The notes beneath the pieces were generated by a model. That model searched no databases. It saw nothing but the letters and a program-made list of their open reading frames with translations, and had not been told where the DNA came from. From NCBI GenBank assembly GCA_023715185.1, contig JAMCAN010000001.1:744001-808000 (forward strand): a stretch of 64,000 nt of DNA, read 5' to 3'. Shown here one piece after another: positions 44,211 through 53,061 of this stretch. A program made the translations under genes and the position numbers. Origin of the DNA: Planococcus sp. MER TA 32b. GTDB taxonomy: Bacteria; Bacillota; Bacilli; Bacillales_A; Planococcaceae. Positions within the stretch are counted from its first letter, which is position 1. Each line of letters opens with the position of its first letter.

Positions 44211-44457
44211 AAAAAGAAATATGCAGATTTCGTACTGCGTCACTTAACATTCTATTTATTAATGCACTCTCATAGATATGGAGCAAAACAGCTGAGACTC
44301 CCAGGCGACCGAGCGAAGTGCTGAGATCCACTCGGACGAAACACTGCCAAAGCTAGATGTAAAAACCGTGCTCCTGTATCGCTGCGCTGCTTCGTCGCAA
44401 AGACTTAGCCTCGCATGCTTCGGCTAATGTCTTCGAAGCTGTTTTGCGGAATATCGA
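44211..44457. repeat. MITE-like element E, copy 2
   Basis: Inverted ends are GATATGGAGCAAAACAGCTG at 44275 and, reversed, CGATATTCCGCAAAACAGC at 44457. Inside are CGAGCGAAGTGCTGAG and ATCCACTCGG, and the shared core (CTCCTGTATCGCTGCGCTGC). A left extension from about 44211 (AGAAATATGCAGATTT, AACATTCTATTTATTAATGC) is shared with copies 4 and 6. Confidence 0.85.
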
Positions 44458-44483
44458 TTTTTAATATGTTCTAGTAAAACTCG

Positions 44484-44515
44484 CTATACGTCGCTATATT
44501 CGAGCTATACGACAA
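44484..44515 (-). repeat. Two-unit remnant of a type A array
   Basis: CTATACGTCG at 44484 and CTATACGACAA at 44505 are 21 bases apart, followed by CTCCCACCCC and CCAACCC, a decayed copy of the array-scaffold junction. It abuts element E copy 2. Confidence 0.75.
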
Positions 44516-44540
44516 CTCCCACCCCAATCCAGCCAACCCA

Positions 44541-44861
44541 ATAGAAATCTCTTCTCCCACTTCCAATTCTCTTTCCATATTTCCAACAATTTATTTCGTA
44601 ACTCAAAAAATATTTTATCCGAAATAAATTAGGGATATATAAAGCATCCTCAACCCATAAACCCTTACCATCATTGGCTTCAGCCTCTAAAATACATCCA
44701 GCTTCCAGCAATTCCTAAACCTATATTCACCTCTAAAGAGCAGAATATTCTAAAAAATATTAAGAATACGTTTGCATTATTGAAAATTTATGGTAAATTT
44801 AATAGTGTTATGCAATTAGGAATAATTGCACAATTACAAACCAATAAAAGGGGGAAAAACA
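44541..44861. other. AT-rich leader region of the large SLH subtilase gene
   Basis: About 320 bases without a gene or recognised repeat. A weak promoter candidate is TTGCAT (44772-44777) with TAAATT (44794-44799) at 16 bases; TTGAAA at 44780 with TAGTGT is an alternative. AAAGGGGG at 44847 is the ribosome binding site for the TTG start. Confidence 0.4.
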
Positions 44862-47800
44862 TTGAAGAAGTTTAAAACGGCGTTAGTTACGATGCTAGTC
44901 GTAATGATGACGCTCAGCTCTGCTGTCTTCGGTTTGACCGGCGTATCCGCGGCGACGACCAAGTCCGCATCGGACCTTCCGACTTTGAATGCTGAAAAGC
45001 CAGCTGTAAAAGTTCCGGAAAAATTCGTGAATCCGGAAGACCCATCCAAAACAGTCCGTGTGATTGTGGAACTTGAAAAAGCTCCGACAATCGAAGCGGC
45101 GACTCAAAAAGGCGTTCTTTACAAAGAATTGCCGGAAGCACAGAAAAATGCTTTGGAAACGGCAGTCGTTGCTGATCAGGCAACAGTCCAGGCAGCCGCT
45201 AAAAAGGTTGCACCAGGCATTACATATCTGCAAAGTTTTACAACTGCATTCAACGGTTTCTCTGCAACTGTTGAGTCAGGACAAGTTGAAAAACTTGGCA
45301 AGCTTGCAGGCGTGAAAAAGGTTTATGAAGCGACAGAATATCAGCGTCCTTCTGTACAGCCTGAAATGATCCACTCGAAAGAGCTGGTTCAAGCGCAAAA
45401 AGCTTGGGGCGAATATGATTTCAAAGGTGAAGGAATGGTTGTCGGCGTAATCGACACAGGTATCGATCCTTCCCACAAAGATATGGTTTTGACTGATGAC
45501 TCCACTGGAGACATCACAGCAGAAGAAGTGTCGGCATTGCTTGCTGACGATTCCATCGATAATGGTGAATACTTCACTGCTAAAGTTCCTTTCGGCTGGA
45601 ACTATATGGACGGCAACAACGAAATTCTTGACCTTGGGCCGGAAGCTTCCATGCACGGTATGCACGTTGCCGGTACTGTAGGGGCGAATGGCGATGAAGA
45701 AGGCGAAGAATACGGCCTTAAAGGTGTTGCTCCTGAAGCACAGTTATTGGCTTTGAAAGTGTTCGGAAATGATCCGGCATTCCCATCTACTTTTGGCGAT
45801 ATCTACATCAAAGCGATTGATGATTCAATCAAACTTGGCGCAGATGTCATCAATATGTCACTGGGTTCTACAGCTGGATTTGTTGATTCTTCACATCCGG
45901 AACAGCAAGCCGTTGAAAGAGCGACGGATAACGGAATTCTAGTTTCAATTTCTGCTGGTAACTCGGATATGTTTGGATCAGGCTATTTCTATCCATATGC
46001 TGAAAACCAGGATTATGCTTTGACAGGTTCTCCAAGTGTTTCTGAAGATTCATTTGGCGTAGCATCTTTTGAAAATGATATTGTAACTGCGCTTAGCTTC
46101 AACTACCAGGTAAATGGTGAAGAAGCAGGACAGGCAATGTACCTTCTTGCAAATGACGCAGATCCGCGTGACTTGCCAAATGCTTCATATGAAGTAGTTG
46201 ACGCTGGCATCGGACTGCCTGCTGATTTTGCAGGCAAAGATTTCACAGGTAAATTTGCCCTTGTATCACGCGGCGAAATCGGCTTCGTGGATAAAGGCTT
46301 GAATGCACAGGCTGCTGGCGCTGCTGGTGTAATCATCTATAACAACACAGCTGGAACAATCAACATGGCTTCCGATGCTGCCATCAAAATTCCTTATATG
46401 TCTGCATTGCAGGAAGACGGATTGGCATTGAAAGCGCAAATCGACAACGGCAACACTGTTTCCGTTTCTTTTGAAGGAAATTACCTTGAAACTCAAAACC
46501 CGTCAGCGGGCAAAATGAGTGACTTCACTTCATGGGGTCCAACTCCGAACCTTGATTTCAAACCTGAAATCACTGCTCCGGGCGGAAATATATTCTCTAC
46601 TTTGAACAATGATGAATACGGCCTTATGAGCGGAACGTCTATGGCGGCTCCACACGTATCAGGCGGTACGGCACTAGTATTCGAGCGCGTTGATGAAGAG
46701 TTCAATCTGACTGGCGCAGACCGCGTCCAATTTGCTAAGAATTTGATGATGAACACTGCCAACCCGGTTGAATTGGTTGCTGGCGAGTATATTTCACCAC
46801 GCCGTCAAGGTGCTGGCCTTATGCAATTGCATGATGCGCTGTCAACTGATGTAATGGTGACGAACGCTGAAACAGGCGAAGCGAAAGTCGCTTTGAGAGA
46901 AATTGAAGACGATCAATTCACATTCACTCTGGAAGCTGAAAACTTCTCTGATGAAGAAGCAACTTATGCTGTTGATGTAAATGTTCAAACTGATTATCCG
47001 ATTACTACTTCAGGAATTAACGTAACAGTTCCAAATATCGTTGGATCTTATGTAGTATCTGACCTGGTTGACATCGACGCTCCAGCAACTGTGACTGTAC
47101 CAGCGAATGGCACAGAAACAATTGAAGTTACTGTTGATGTTTCAGCTTTGAAAGACGAGCCGGAATATGAATTATTCACAAACGGATTCTTCGTTGACGG
47201 TTTCGTAACATTGACTGACGAAAATGAAGAAGTAACTGGCAACACATCACTAATCGTTCCTTACTTCGGCTTTAATGGCGGATGGGACGATGCAAGAATC
47301 TTCGATTACTTCACTTGGGATGCTAATTCATACTATGGCGTTACTCTTTTGACTGACGAAAACGGTATGGATATTACTGGCGGAACGCATATCGAAGAAG
47401 ATTACGCACCAGAACATTTCGCATTCTCACCAAATGGTGACGGAACACTTGATAAAGTGATCCCTGTTTATTCATTGCTGCGGAATGCAAAAGAATTTGA
47501 GATCAATGTTTTGGATGAATCAGGCAAAAAGCTTCGTACGATCAAAACAGCTGAAAACCTGACGAAACATTATTCTGCAACTGCTCCAGATCTTCCTTAC
47601 ACATTCAACCCGGCTAACGGATGGGATGGTAAAGCACTAGGCAAAACAGTGGCAGACGGACAATATCAACTTCAGCTTCGCGCTGTAATCGATTATCCGA
47701 ATGCTGAATGGCAGTCTATTGAATTCCCGATTATCGTGGATACAGTAGCTCCTGAAGCAGAAGCTGATTACAATGCTGCAACTCAGACAGTGGAAGTTGC

Positions 47801-49163
47801 TGACTTTGTGGACAACGAAAACGGCTCTGGCGCAGACCGCTGGGAAGTTTACTTGAACGGTGTCGAGTTGACTGAAGGCGATGTTAAACCTGCAGACTTC
47901 TCGTTGGCTCCATCAACAACTGAATTTACGGTTCCTGCAACACTTAGCAAAACTGATGAATTGACGGCTGTGTTCTATGACGTAGCTGGCAATAAAACAG
48001 AAGTTGAACTTTCAGTGAACGCTGAAGAAGATACTGCACCTGCGATCTTCCTTGACACACCTGCACCATTCTCGATCCACGATAATGGTGAAGTGGTATT
48101 CAAAGGCCACGTTGAAGATGCTTCATTGGTCAAATCTTTGACAATCAATGGTGAAGAAGTTGAGAAATTCGATGGCACAACCTTTGAGCACACGCTGACT
48201 CTTGAAGATGGCGTTCAATACATCAAAGTGAAAGCAATCGATGAGTTCGACAATGAAATCGAAATCCGCCGCCAATTCTTCGTTGATGCAACTGCTGCTG
48301 CAATCGAAGTAGTAGAAGCTCCGGAAGTTGTCAGCCTGGATACAGAAGAAGTCGAAGTTACATTGAACGTTCAAGATAATTTCGATGAAATTGCTGTATA
48401 CCTGTTCGATTCAGAAGTATATAATAACGCTCTGTCTGAGCCTTACGTAATGGACGGCTTCGATGAAAACATCACTGTAACTGTTCCGGTTACTGAAGAT
48501 GGCGTTAACGAATATACGATGAAAGTTGTCGACCTTGCAGGACATGAAACAGAAGTAAGCTTCACAATCGTTAAAGAAGACGCTGAAGAAGAAGAAGAAG
48601 TTGTAACGTTTGCTGATATCCAAGGGCACTGGGCTCAAGAAGAAATTGAAGCTCTTGCAACAATTGGAATCATCCAAGGTAAAACAGCTGACCTGTATGC
48701 TCCAGAAGCTCAATTGACTCGTGCTCAGTACGCGACGCTTCTAGTTCGTACTCTTGACCTACCGGTTGAGGACTACGAAGGAACGTTCAAAGATGTATCT
48801 GCTAAACATTGGGCAGCACAATACATCGAAGCTGCTGAACGCGCAGGAATCGTTCTTGGCAAGCCTGATGGCACGTTCAAACCGGACACAGCCATCTCTC
48901 GTCAGGATACTGCTGTTATGGTAATCCGCGCAGTTGAGTATGAGGATGCATCACTTCTTGAAGACCTTGATCTGTCTCACAAATACGCGGATCAAAACAA
49001 AGTTCAGAACTATGCTAAAGAAGCAGTTTCACAAGCTTACGCACTTGGCTTGATGACTGGTAAAAACAACAACATCTTTGCTCCAAAAGCTGACATCAAA
49101 CGTGGAGAGACTGCGGTAGTCGTTTACCGTGCTCTTGAATTGCTGTTCGGCGAATTGGAATAG
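44862..49163 (+). CDS. Large SLH-anchored subtilisin-family protease (1433 residues)
   Basis: Start TTG 44862 follows AAAGGGGG. After a signal peptide (ending near VSAAT) comes an inhibitor I9-type propeptide (VRVIVELEKAPTIEA to about residue 145), then the S8 domain: Asp in VIDTGIDPSHKDM, His in SMHGMHVAGTVG, Ser in SGTSMAAPHVSGG. A PA-type insert (about 420-540; AAGAAGVIIYNN) interrupts it. Fn3-like and Ig-like beta domains (about 640-1240) follow, and three SLH repeats end the protein (LTRAQYATLLV, ISRQDTAVMVI, IKRGETAVVVY). The layout resembles C5a-peptidase/Vpr-like surface proteases. Probable role: degradation of extracellular proteins while wall-bound. Confidence 0.94.
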   Translation: MKKFKTALVTMLVVMMTLSSAVFGLTGVSAATTKSASDLPTLNAEKPAVKVPEKFVNPEDPSKTVRVIVELEKAPTIEAATQKGVLYKELPEAQKNALETAVVADQATVQAAAKKVAPGITYLQSFTTAFNGFSATVESGQVEKLGKLAGVKKVYEATEYQRPSVQPEMIHSKELVQAQKAWGEYDFKGEGMVVGVIDTGIDPSHKDMVLTDDSTGDITAEEVSALLADDSIDNGEYFTAKVPFGWNYMDGNNEILDLGPEASMHGMHVAGTVGANGDEEGEEYGLKGVAPEAQLLALKVFGNDPAFPSTFGDIYIKAIDDSIKLGADVINMSLGSTAGFVDSSHPEQQAVERATDNGILVSISAGNSDMFGSGYFYPYAENQDYALTGSPSVSEDSFGVASFENDIVTALSFNYQVNGEEAGQAMYLLANDADPRDLPNASYEVVDAGIGLPADFAGKDFTGKFALVSRGEIGFVDKGLNAQAAGAAGVIIYNNTAGTINMASDAAIKIPYMSALQEDGLALKAQIDNGNTVSVSFEGNYLETQNPSAGKMSDFTSWGPTPNLDFKPEITAPGGNIFSTLNNDEYGLMSGTSMAAPHVSGGTALVFERVDEEFNLTGADRVQFAKNLMMNTANPVELVAGEYISPRRQGAGLMQLHDALSTDVMVTNAETGEAKVALREIEDDQFTFTLEAENFSDEEATYAVDVNVQTDYPITTSGINVTVPNIVGSYVVSDLVDIDAPATVTVPANGTETIEVTVDVSALKDEPEYELFTNGFFVDGFVTLTDENEEVTGNTSLIVPYFGFNGGWDDARIFDYFTWDANSYYGVTLLTDENGMDITGGTHIEEDYAPEHFAFSPNGDGTLDKVIPVYSLLRNAKEFEINVLDESGKKLRTIKTAENLTKHYSATAPDLPYTFNPANGWDGKALGKTVADGQYQLQLRAVIDYPNAEWQSIEFPIIVDTVAPEAEADYNAATQTVEVADFVDNENGSGADRWEVYLNGVELTEGDVKPADFSLAPSTTEFTVPATLSKTDELTAVFYDVAGNKTEVELSVNAEEDTAPAIFLDTPAPFSIHDNGEVVFKGHVEDASLVKSLTINGEEVEKFDGTTFEHTLTLEDGVQYIKVKAIDEFDNEIEIRRQFFVDATAAAIEVVEAPEVVSLDTEEVEVTLNVQDNFDEIAVYLFDSEVYNNALSEPYVMDGFDENITVTVPVTEDGVNEYTMKVVDLAGHETEVSFTIVKEDAEEEEEVVTFADIQGHWAQEEIEALATIGIIQGKTADLYAPEAQLTRAQYATLLVRTLDLPVEDYEGTFKDVSAKHWAAQYIEAAERAGIVLGKPDGTFKPDTAISRQDTAVMVIRAVEYEDASLLEDLDLSHKYADQNKVQNYAKEAVSQAYALGLMTGKNNNIFAPKADIKRGETAVVVYRALELLFGELE

Positions 49164-49177
49164 AATCATAATGAGGA

Positions 49178-49207
49178 AAGCCGGGAGCGGATGCTCTCGG
49201 CTTTTTT
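49178..49207 (+). terminator. Terminator of the large subtilase gene
   Basis: AAGCCGGGAGC pairs with GCTCTCGGCTT around GGAT, followed by six T. Confidence 0.93.
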
Positions 49208-49240
49208 CTTATGTTTAGATGTAGGTAGAAATGTTTTAAA

Positions 49241-49445
49241 CGATATTCCGCAAAACAGCTTCGCTTTCCTTGGGGACTTGCGAAAACCCGTGCTCCTGCA
49301 TCGCTTCGCTAGCTTCGTCGCAAAGAGTTGACCTTGCAAGCTACGGCCAACTCTTAGCTAACTCGTGCTCGTTCCACTTCGCCCGAGTGGATCTCAGCAC
49401 TTCGCTTGGTCGCCTGGGAGTCTTCGCTGTTTTGCGTAATATCGG
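49241..49445. repeat. MITE-like element E, copy 3
   Basis: Both ends here carry the same form: CGATATTCCGCAAAACAGC and, reversed, CGATATTACGCAAAACAGC. The 205-base interior has the core (CTCCTGCATCGCTTCGCTAG), a CCAACTCTTAGC segment and CGAGTGGATCTCAGCACTTC shared with copies 2, 5 and 6. Confidence 0.87.
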
Positions 49446-49552
49446 TTTTTTCCTTATTTAAAATATCTGTCAAAGGTAAGACACGTAATATTTTTGCAAT
49501 CTTAATGAAACTATACATAGGGTTCATCCGTCTATATAATGAGCATTGTGAT

Positions 49553-49710
49553 AAGAAAAGCGACAGCGCCCGTTAAGCTCTGACAGGCATAAGACGATTT
49601 GGCGAAGTGGCGTGTTTGCAGCCGCACAGCCAAAGTGGCTTATGACCCGAAGAGCTGGGCCGCTGGAGTCTGGACAAAGAAAAGCGGAAGCGCCCGCTTT
49701 TCTCTGAAAA
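49553..49710 (+). repeat. Element F, copy 2
   Basis: Starts AAGAAAAGCGACAGCGCCCG, GGCATAAGACG, and ends TTATGACCCGAAGAGCTGGG, CTGGAGTCTGGACA, then a second start (AAAGCGGAAGCGCCCGC) is appended. The ends match copy 1 at 36611-36843, while the middle differs. Such GCGGAAGCGCC repeats are common in Bacillales genomes. Confidence 0.8.
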
Positions 49711-49785
49711 GCCACACCTATTTCAAAGTCCTTATTTATTCTAAAAACATTATATAAAAAGCAAATAAAAAGCGAGCTGATAGTA

Positions 49786-51150
49786 TTGAACAGACGGATG
49801 GATATGAAAAACAGCAAGACACCCAAGAAAAAGAATTGGCTGATTACCCTTGTCACGATTTTATTCCTGGCAGCAGTCGGAGCGGGCGTCTATTTGATGA
49901 TCGCCAGTCCGGAAGAGCCAGCGACAACGGAGTCGCTGGAAAAGACCTCTTTCTCTGAGCGTGAATACAAAGGTGGCGGTGGCGTCAGCGTCGTAGTCGA
50001 AGAAGAGCAGGAAACGGTTGAACCGGGCACAGTCACGGATCAGACGGAACAAGATGACTCTTCTGAAGAAGAAGCCGCGGAAACAGAAGAAAGCAGCGAC
50101 ACGATCAAAAACGAAACCGTGGAAGAAGTGGACCAGCCGGATGACAGTATGGTAGTCGTTCCGGAGCCGGACCTTTCTTCGATGATCGCCAATGCTAAAA
50201 CTTACGTCTATACGCTATACACCAATCTCGATCAGGGATCCGGATTTTTATTCAACGATAAAGGCGACATCCTCACCAACGCCCATGTCGTCAAAGACTC
50301 GCAATACGTTACGGTTAAAAACAGCAACGGCCAGGAATTCAATGGCCAGGTCATCGGCTTTTCCAGAACGACGGACATCGCTTTGATTCGCGTGCCGGAG
50401 ATAGCTGGCAAAGCGCCGATGGAAATGGAAATGCAGCCGGTGTCAGCGGGCACGAAAGTGTTTGCGCTCGGCAGCCCGGAAAATATCAATAATACATCGA
50501 CTGAAGGGGAAATCACCGCTACAGGGATGGATTTCTTCGATGGCTATAAATACGACGATCTATATGAAATGACCGCGAAGATCAAACAAGGATCGAGCGG
50601 CGGACCGCTGATTTCAGCGGAATCCGGCAGAATCCTCGGCATCAACTCGATCGTACTGACTGACAACCCGGACATCGGTTACTCGATCCCGATTTACACA
50701 GTCAACGATCAGCTGCAGGAATGGGCGGCAAATCCGCTTCCGGCTGAAAGCGATGCGTGGCAGCCGGAAGTTCCGGATGCAAGCTTCGAAGAAGAAGCGC
50801 TCCGCGGATTCATCTCGGATTTCTATGAACTGGTTCCATATTCACTCAACGACGACGAAGTCACGTTCTACCAATTCTTCCTGCTGTCAGGCAGCCAGGG
50901 TGAAATGGCCGGCAACGAAATGGTTGAAGGGCTGAAAGGCGAACACCGCGTATTCCAGGCTGTAGACCCGGTAATCACCAATGTCGAAATCGGTGAGGAT
51001 GAAGCCTACATCACCGCGAATGCGACCTTCTCATTCCACGACCAGGAAGACGATAAACTCGTTTCCATCAGCCATGCGGTTGTCTACACCATCGTCATTG
51101 ACCGCTTCGGCGACTACCAGATCGCAGCAATCACCAACCAGGAACAATAA
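49786..51150 (+). CDS. Membrane-anchored HtrA-like (S1C) serine protease
   Basis: 454 residues: a basic N-terminus, one membrane helix (about 18-40), an acidic low-complexity stretch (70-125), then a trypsin-like domain with His167 (ILTNAHVV), Asp197 (TTDIALI) and Ser271 (KQGSSGGPL). No PDZ domain follows. Instead the C-terminal 120 residues resemble an NTF2-like fold (LRGFISDFYELVPYSL and the final beta strands), a combination seen in some Bacillales surface proteases. It likely handles damaged exported proteins on the outer face of the membrane. The start is uncertain (TTG 49786 or ATG 49798 or 49804); none has a strong ribosome binding site. Confidence 0.87.
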   Translation: MNRRMDMKNSKTPKKKNWLITLVTILFLAAVGAGVYLMIASPEEPATTESLEKTSFSEREYKGGGGVSVVVEEEQETVEPGTVTDQTEQDDSSEEEAAETEESSDTIKNETVEEVDQPDDSMVVVPEPDLSSMIANAKTYVYTLYTNLDQGSGFLFNDKGDILTNAHVVKDSQYVTVKNSNGQEFNGQVIGFSRTTDIALIRVPEIAGKAPMEMEMQPVSAGTKVFALGSPENINNTSTEGEITATGMDFFDGYKYDDLYEMTAKIKQGSSGGPLISAESGRILGINSIVLTDNPDIGYSIPIYTVNDQLQEWAANPLPAESDAWQPEVPDASFEEEALRGFISDFYELVPYSLNDDEVTFYQFFLLSGSQGEMAGNEMVEGLKGEHRVFQAVDPVITNVEIGEDEAYITANATFSFHDQEDDKLVSISHAVVYTIVIDRFGDYQIAAITNQEQ

Positions 51151-51154
51151 GCAC

Positions 51155-51191
51155 GAGCGCCGGGGCATCATGCCAGCCGGCGCTTATTTTT
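51155..51191 (+). terminator. Terminator of the HtrA-like gene
   Basis: GCGCCGG pairs with CCGGCGC around an internal GGCATCATGCC hairpin, followed by a T-rich tail. Confidence 0.8.
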
Positions 51192-51282
51192 ATATGGAGT
51201 TATAAGAGTTTCAGGTTTTATTACTAGGGGAATATTGCAATAAACTCGAATAAAAATTTATATCTCTCAAAAGGAGTCCACT

Positions 51283-52302
51283 ATGGCAAAACGACACGAT
51301 TATATGGACTGGCTGCGGGCGATTTCGATTTTCGTCGTAGTCGGCGTCCACGTTGTTTCGAAAATCATCAATAACGGTGATGCGGGCGAATGGGAATGGC
51401 AGCTCGCCAATTGGATCGATTCAGGCCTGCGCTGGTGTGTGCCGGTCTTCTTCATGCTGAGCGGCGCTTTGCTGCTCAATCTGAAAAGGGAAGACCCCAT
51501 CGGCGAATTCCTGAAGCGGCGGCTCACTAAAGTCATCATCCCGCTGATTTTCTGGAGCGGCGTCTACATCGCCTATAAAGTGTTCGAGCAGGGCGAGTCG
51601 TTTACACCGTGGGAAATGGTCGTCCTGTTTCTGGTCGACGACGTCTACTACCACTTGTGGTTCATGTACGTCATCATCGGCCTCTACATCATGGCACCGT
51701 TCTTAAAAATACTCGTCAAAAACATGGACCAGAAAACCTTCCTCTATTTTCTGGGCATCTGGTTCTTTTTCGCGGGACTCCTGCCATTCGCGGAAAAAAT
51801 GTACGGCTTCGAACCCGCGCTTGTCGCCGGCCTGTTCCAGCCCTACATCGGCTACTTCCTGCTGGGCGCTTATCTCGTGCGCTACCCGCTGCCGAAAAAA
51901 GCATTATGGCCGCTCCTTGGCCTGTCCGTCATCTCGTACCTTGCGACCGTCTACGGCACCCATAATCTCACTGTCCAGCAAGGCGAACTCGACGAATTCT
52001 ATTACGAACATTACCGCCCGACGCAAATGGTCATCAGCATCTTCATCTTTGCCTTATTCCAGCAGCTCGAGCCGCGCATCAAACCCAGCCGCATCATCAC
52101 CCAGATCAGCCTGGCCACACTCGGCATCTACGTAATCCATCCATTGGTGCAATTCTATCTGAATAAAATCTTCGGCATCAATGAAACAATGGTCAACCCG
52201 ATAATAGGCGTGCCATTCGTCTGGATACTCATCTTCACAATTTCATTCCTGATCGTCTGGACACTAAGAAAAGTGCCCGGCGCCAAGCATATCATCCCTT
52301 AA
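51283..52302 (+). CDS. Acyltransferase family 3 membrane protein
   Basis: 339 residues with about ten membrane helices. The signature MDWLRAISIFVVVGVHVVSK, VFFMLSGALLL and the late LATLGIYVIHPLVQFYL fit the acyltransferase 3 (OafA/WecH) family, which O-acylates surface glycans. It is single-gene, with AAAGGAG before the ATG, and ends inside its terminator. It is not a close duplicate of the 32889-34040 protein. The substrate is unknown; wall polymer or teichoic acid is likely from context. Confidence 0.88.
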   Translation: MAKRHDYMDWLRAISIFVVVGVHVVSKIINNGDAGEWEWQLANWIDSGLRWCVPVFFMLSGALLLNLKREDPIGEFLKRRLTKVIIPLIFWSGVYIAYKVFEQGESFTPWEMVVLFLVDDVYYHLWFMYVIIGLYIMAPFLKILVKNMDQKTFLYFLGIWFFFAGLLPFAEKMYGFEPALVAGLFQPYIGYFLLGAYLVRYPLPKKALWPLLGLSVISYLATVYGTHNLTVQQGELDEFYYEHYRPTQMVISIFIFALFQQLEPRIKPSRIITQISLATLGIYVIHPLVQFYLNKIFGINETMVNPIIGVPFVWILIFTISFLIVWTLRKVPGAKHIIP

Positions 52303-52322
52303 CGGGTGATGTGCTTTTTTTG
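52285..52322 (+). terminator. Terminator overlapping the acyltransferase stop
   Basis: AGCATATCATCCC pairs with GGGTGATGTGCT around the TTAAC that contains the stop, followed by seven T. Confidence 0.88.
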
Positions 52323-52344
52323 TAGGGGCAAGCCCCAGCAAAAT

Positions 52345-52705
52345 CGACACGTTAAGCAAAATCCGCTATACGTCACCATCTCTGCGCTATACGACAGCAA
52401 AAACAGTCTATACGTCACCATTTCGCATCTATACGGCATCTCAAGCTCCACCCAAGCGAGTCAACCCACTATTAGCCAAGATTGGGCGGCAACCGCCGCC
52501 CACTGGGCAGTCCGCAGGCGGACTGCTTTCCATTACAAATGCACTTTTCTTTCGGCAAAACCCCCATCTAAATCCTCACGTTAAGTTAAATCCGCTATAA
52601 GACAACAAACACATTCTATACGTCAACATCTCACCGCTATACGACAACAAAATCATCCTATCCGTCACCAACTCGTATCTATACGACAACTTGCTGCTGC
52701 ATCCC
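52345..52705 (-). repeat. Composite 21-bp-array element, type A, copy 5 (inverted)
   Basis: CGTTAA at 52350 opens an array of four 21-base units with core CTATACGWC, ending in CACCCAAGCGAGTCAACCC. The scaffold follows (GGGCGGC/GCCGCCC, CCACTGGGCAGTCCGC, GCGGACTGCTTTCCATT, TGCACTTTTCTTTCGG). A second CGTTAA at 52579 opens a five-unit array with some decayed cores (CTATAAGAC, CTATCCGTC). It lies between the acyltransferase and the FAD oxidoreductase genes (convergent gap). Confidence 0.93.
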
Positions 52706-52733
52706 TGAATAATACACAATGAAAGCATTTCAT

Positions 52734-52984
52734 AAAAAAAGAGCGACGCAAATTTCAAACTGCCTCACTCAACATTCTATTTATTAATGTACTCTCTGAG
52801 ATATGGAGCAAAATAGCGAAGAGTTGGACGAAGGAAGTTCGGACAACTCTTTGCGACGAAGCAGCGCAGCGATGCAGGAGCACCGGTTTAGCCCTCGGCA
52901 GCCGGCTGCGCGACGTCCTGTCGCGCCGGCTGCATGACCCACATCCTGTGGGCCCGAAAGCGAAGCTATTTTGCGGAATATCGA
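52734..52984. repeat. MITE-like element E, copy 4
   Basis: The element proper runs 52799-52984 with ends GATATGGAGCAAAATAGC and, reversed, CGATATTCCGCAAAATAGC. The left extension (GAGCGACGCAAATTTC, AACATTCTATTTATTAATGT) matches copies 2 and 6. It contains the core TTTGCGACGAAGCAGCGC and a GC-rich segment (GCAGCCGGCTGCGCGACG, TCGCGCCGGCTGCATGACC, CCACATCCTGTGGGCCCG) almost identical to copy 5. Confidence 0.87.
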
Positions 52985-53017
52985 TTATCCAAGTTTATAA
53001 GTTAATATTATCAACAT

Positions 53018-53053
53018 AAAAAAACCAGCACAGAGAAACTTCTCTGCACTGGC
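53018..53053 (-). terminator. Terminator of the FAD oxidoreductase gene
   Basis: On the minus strand CCAGTGCAGAGAA pairs with TTCTCTGTGCTGG, followed by seven T. Confidence 0.92.
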
Positions 53054-53061
53054 TCTTCAAT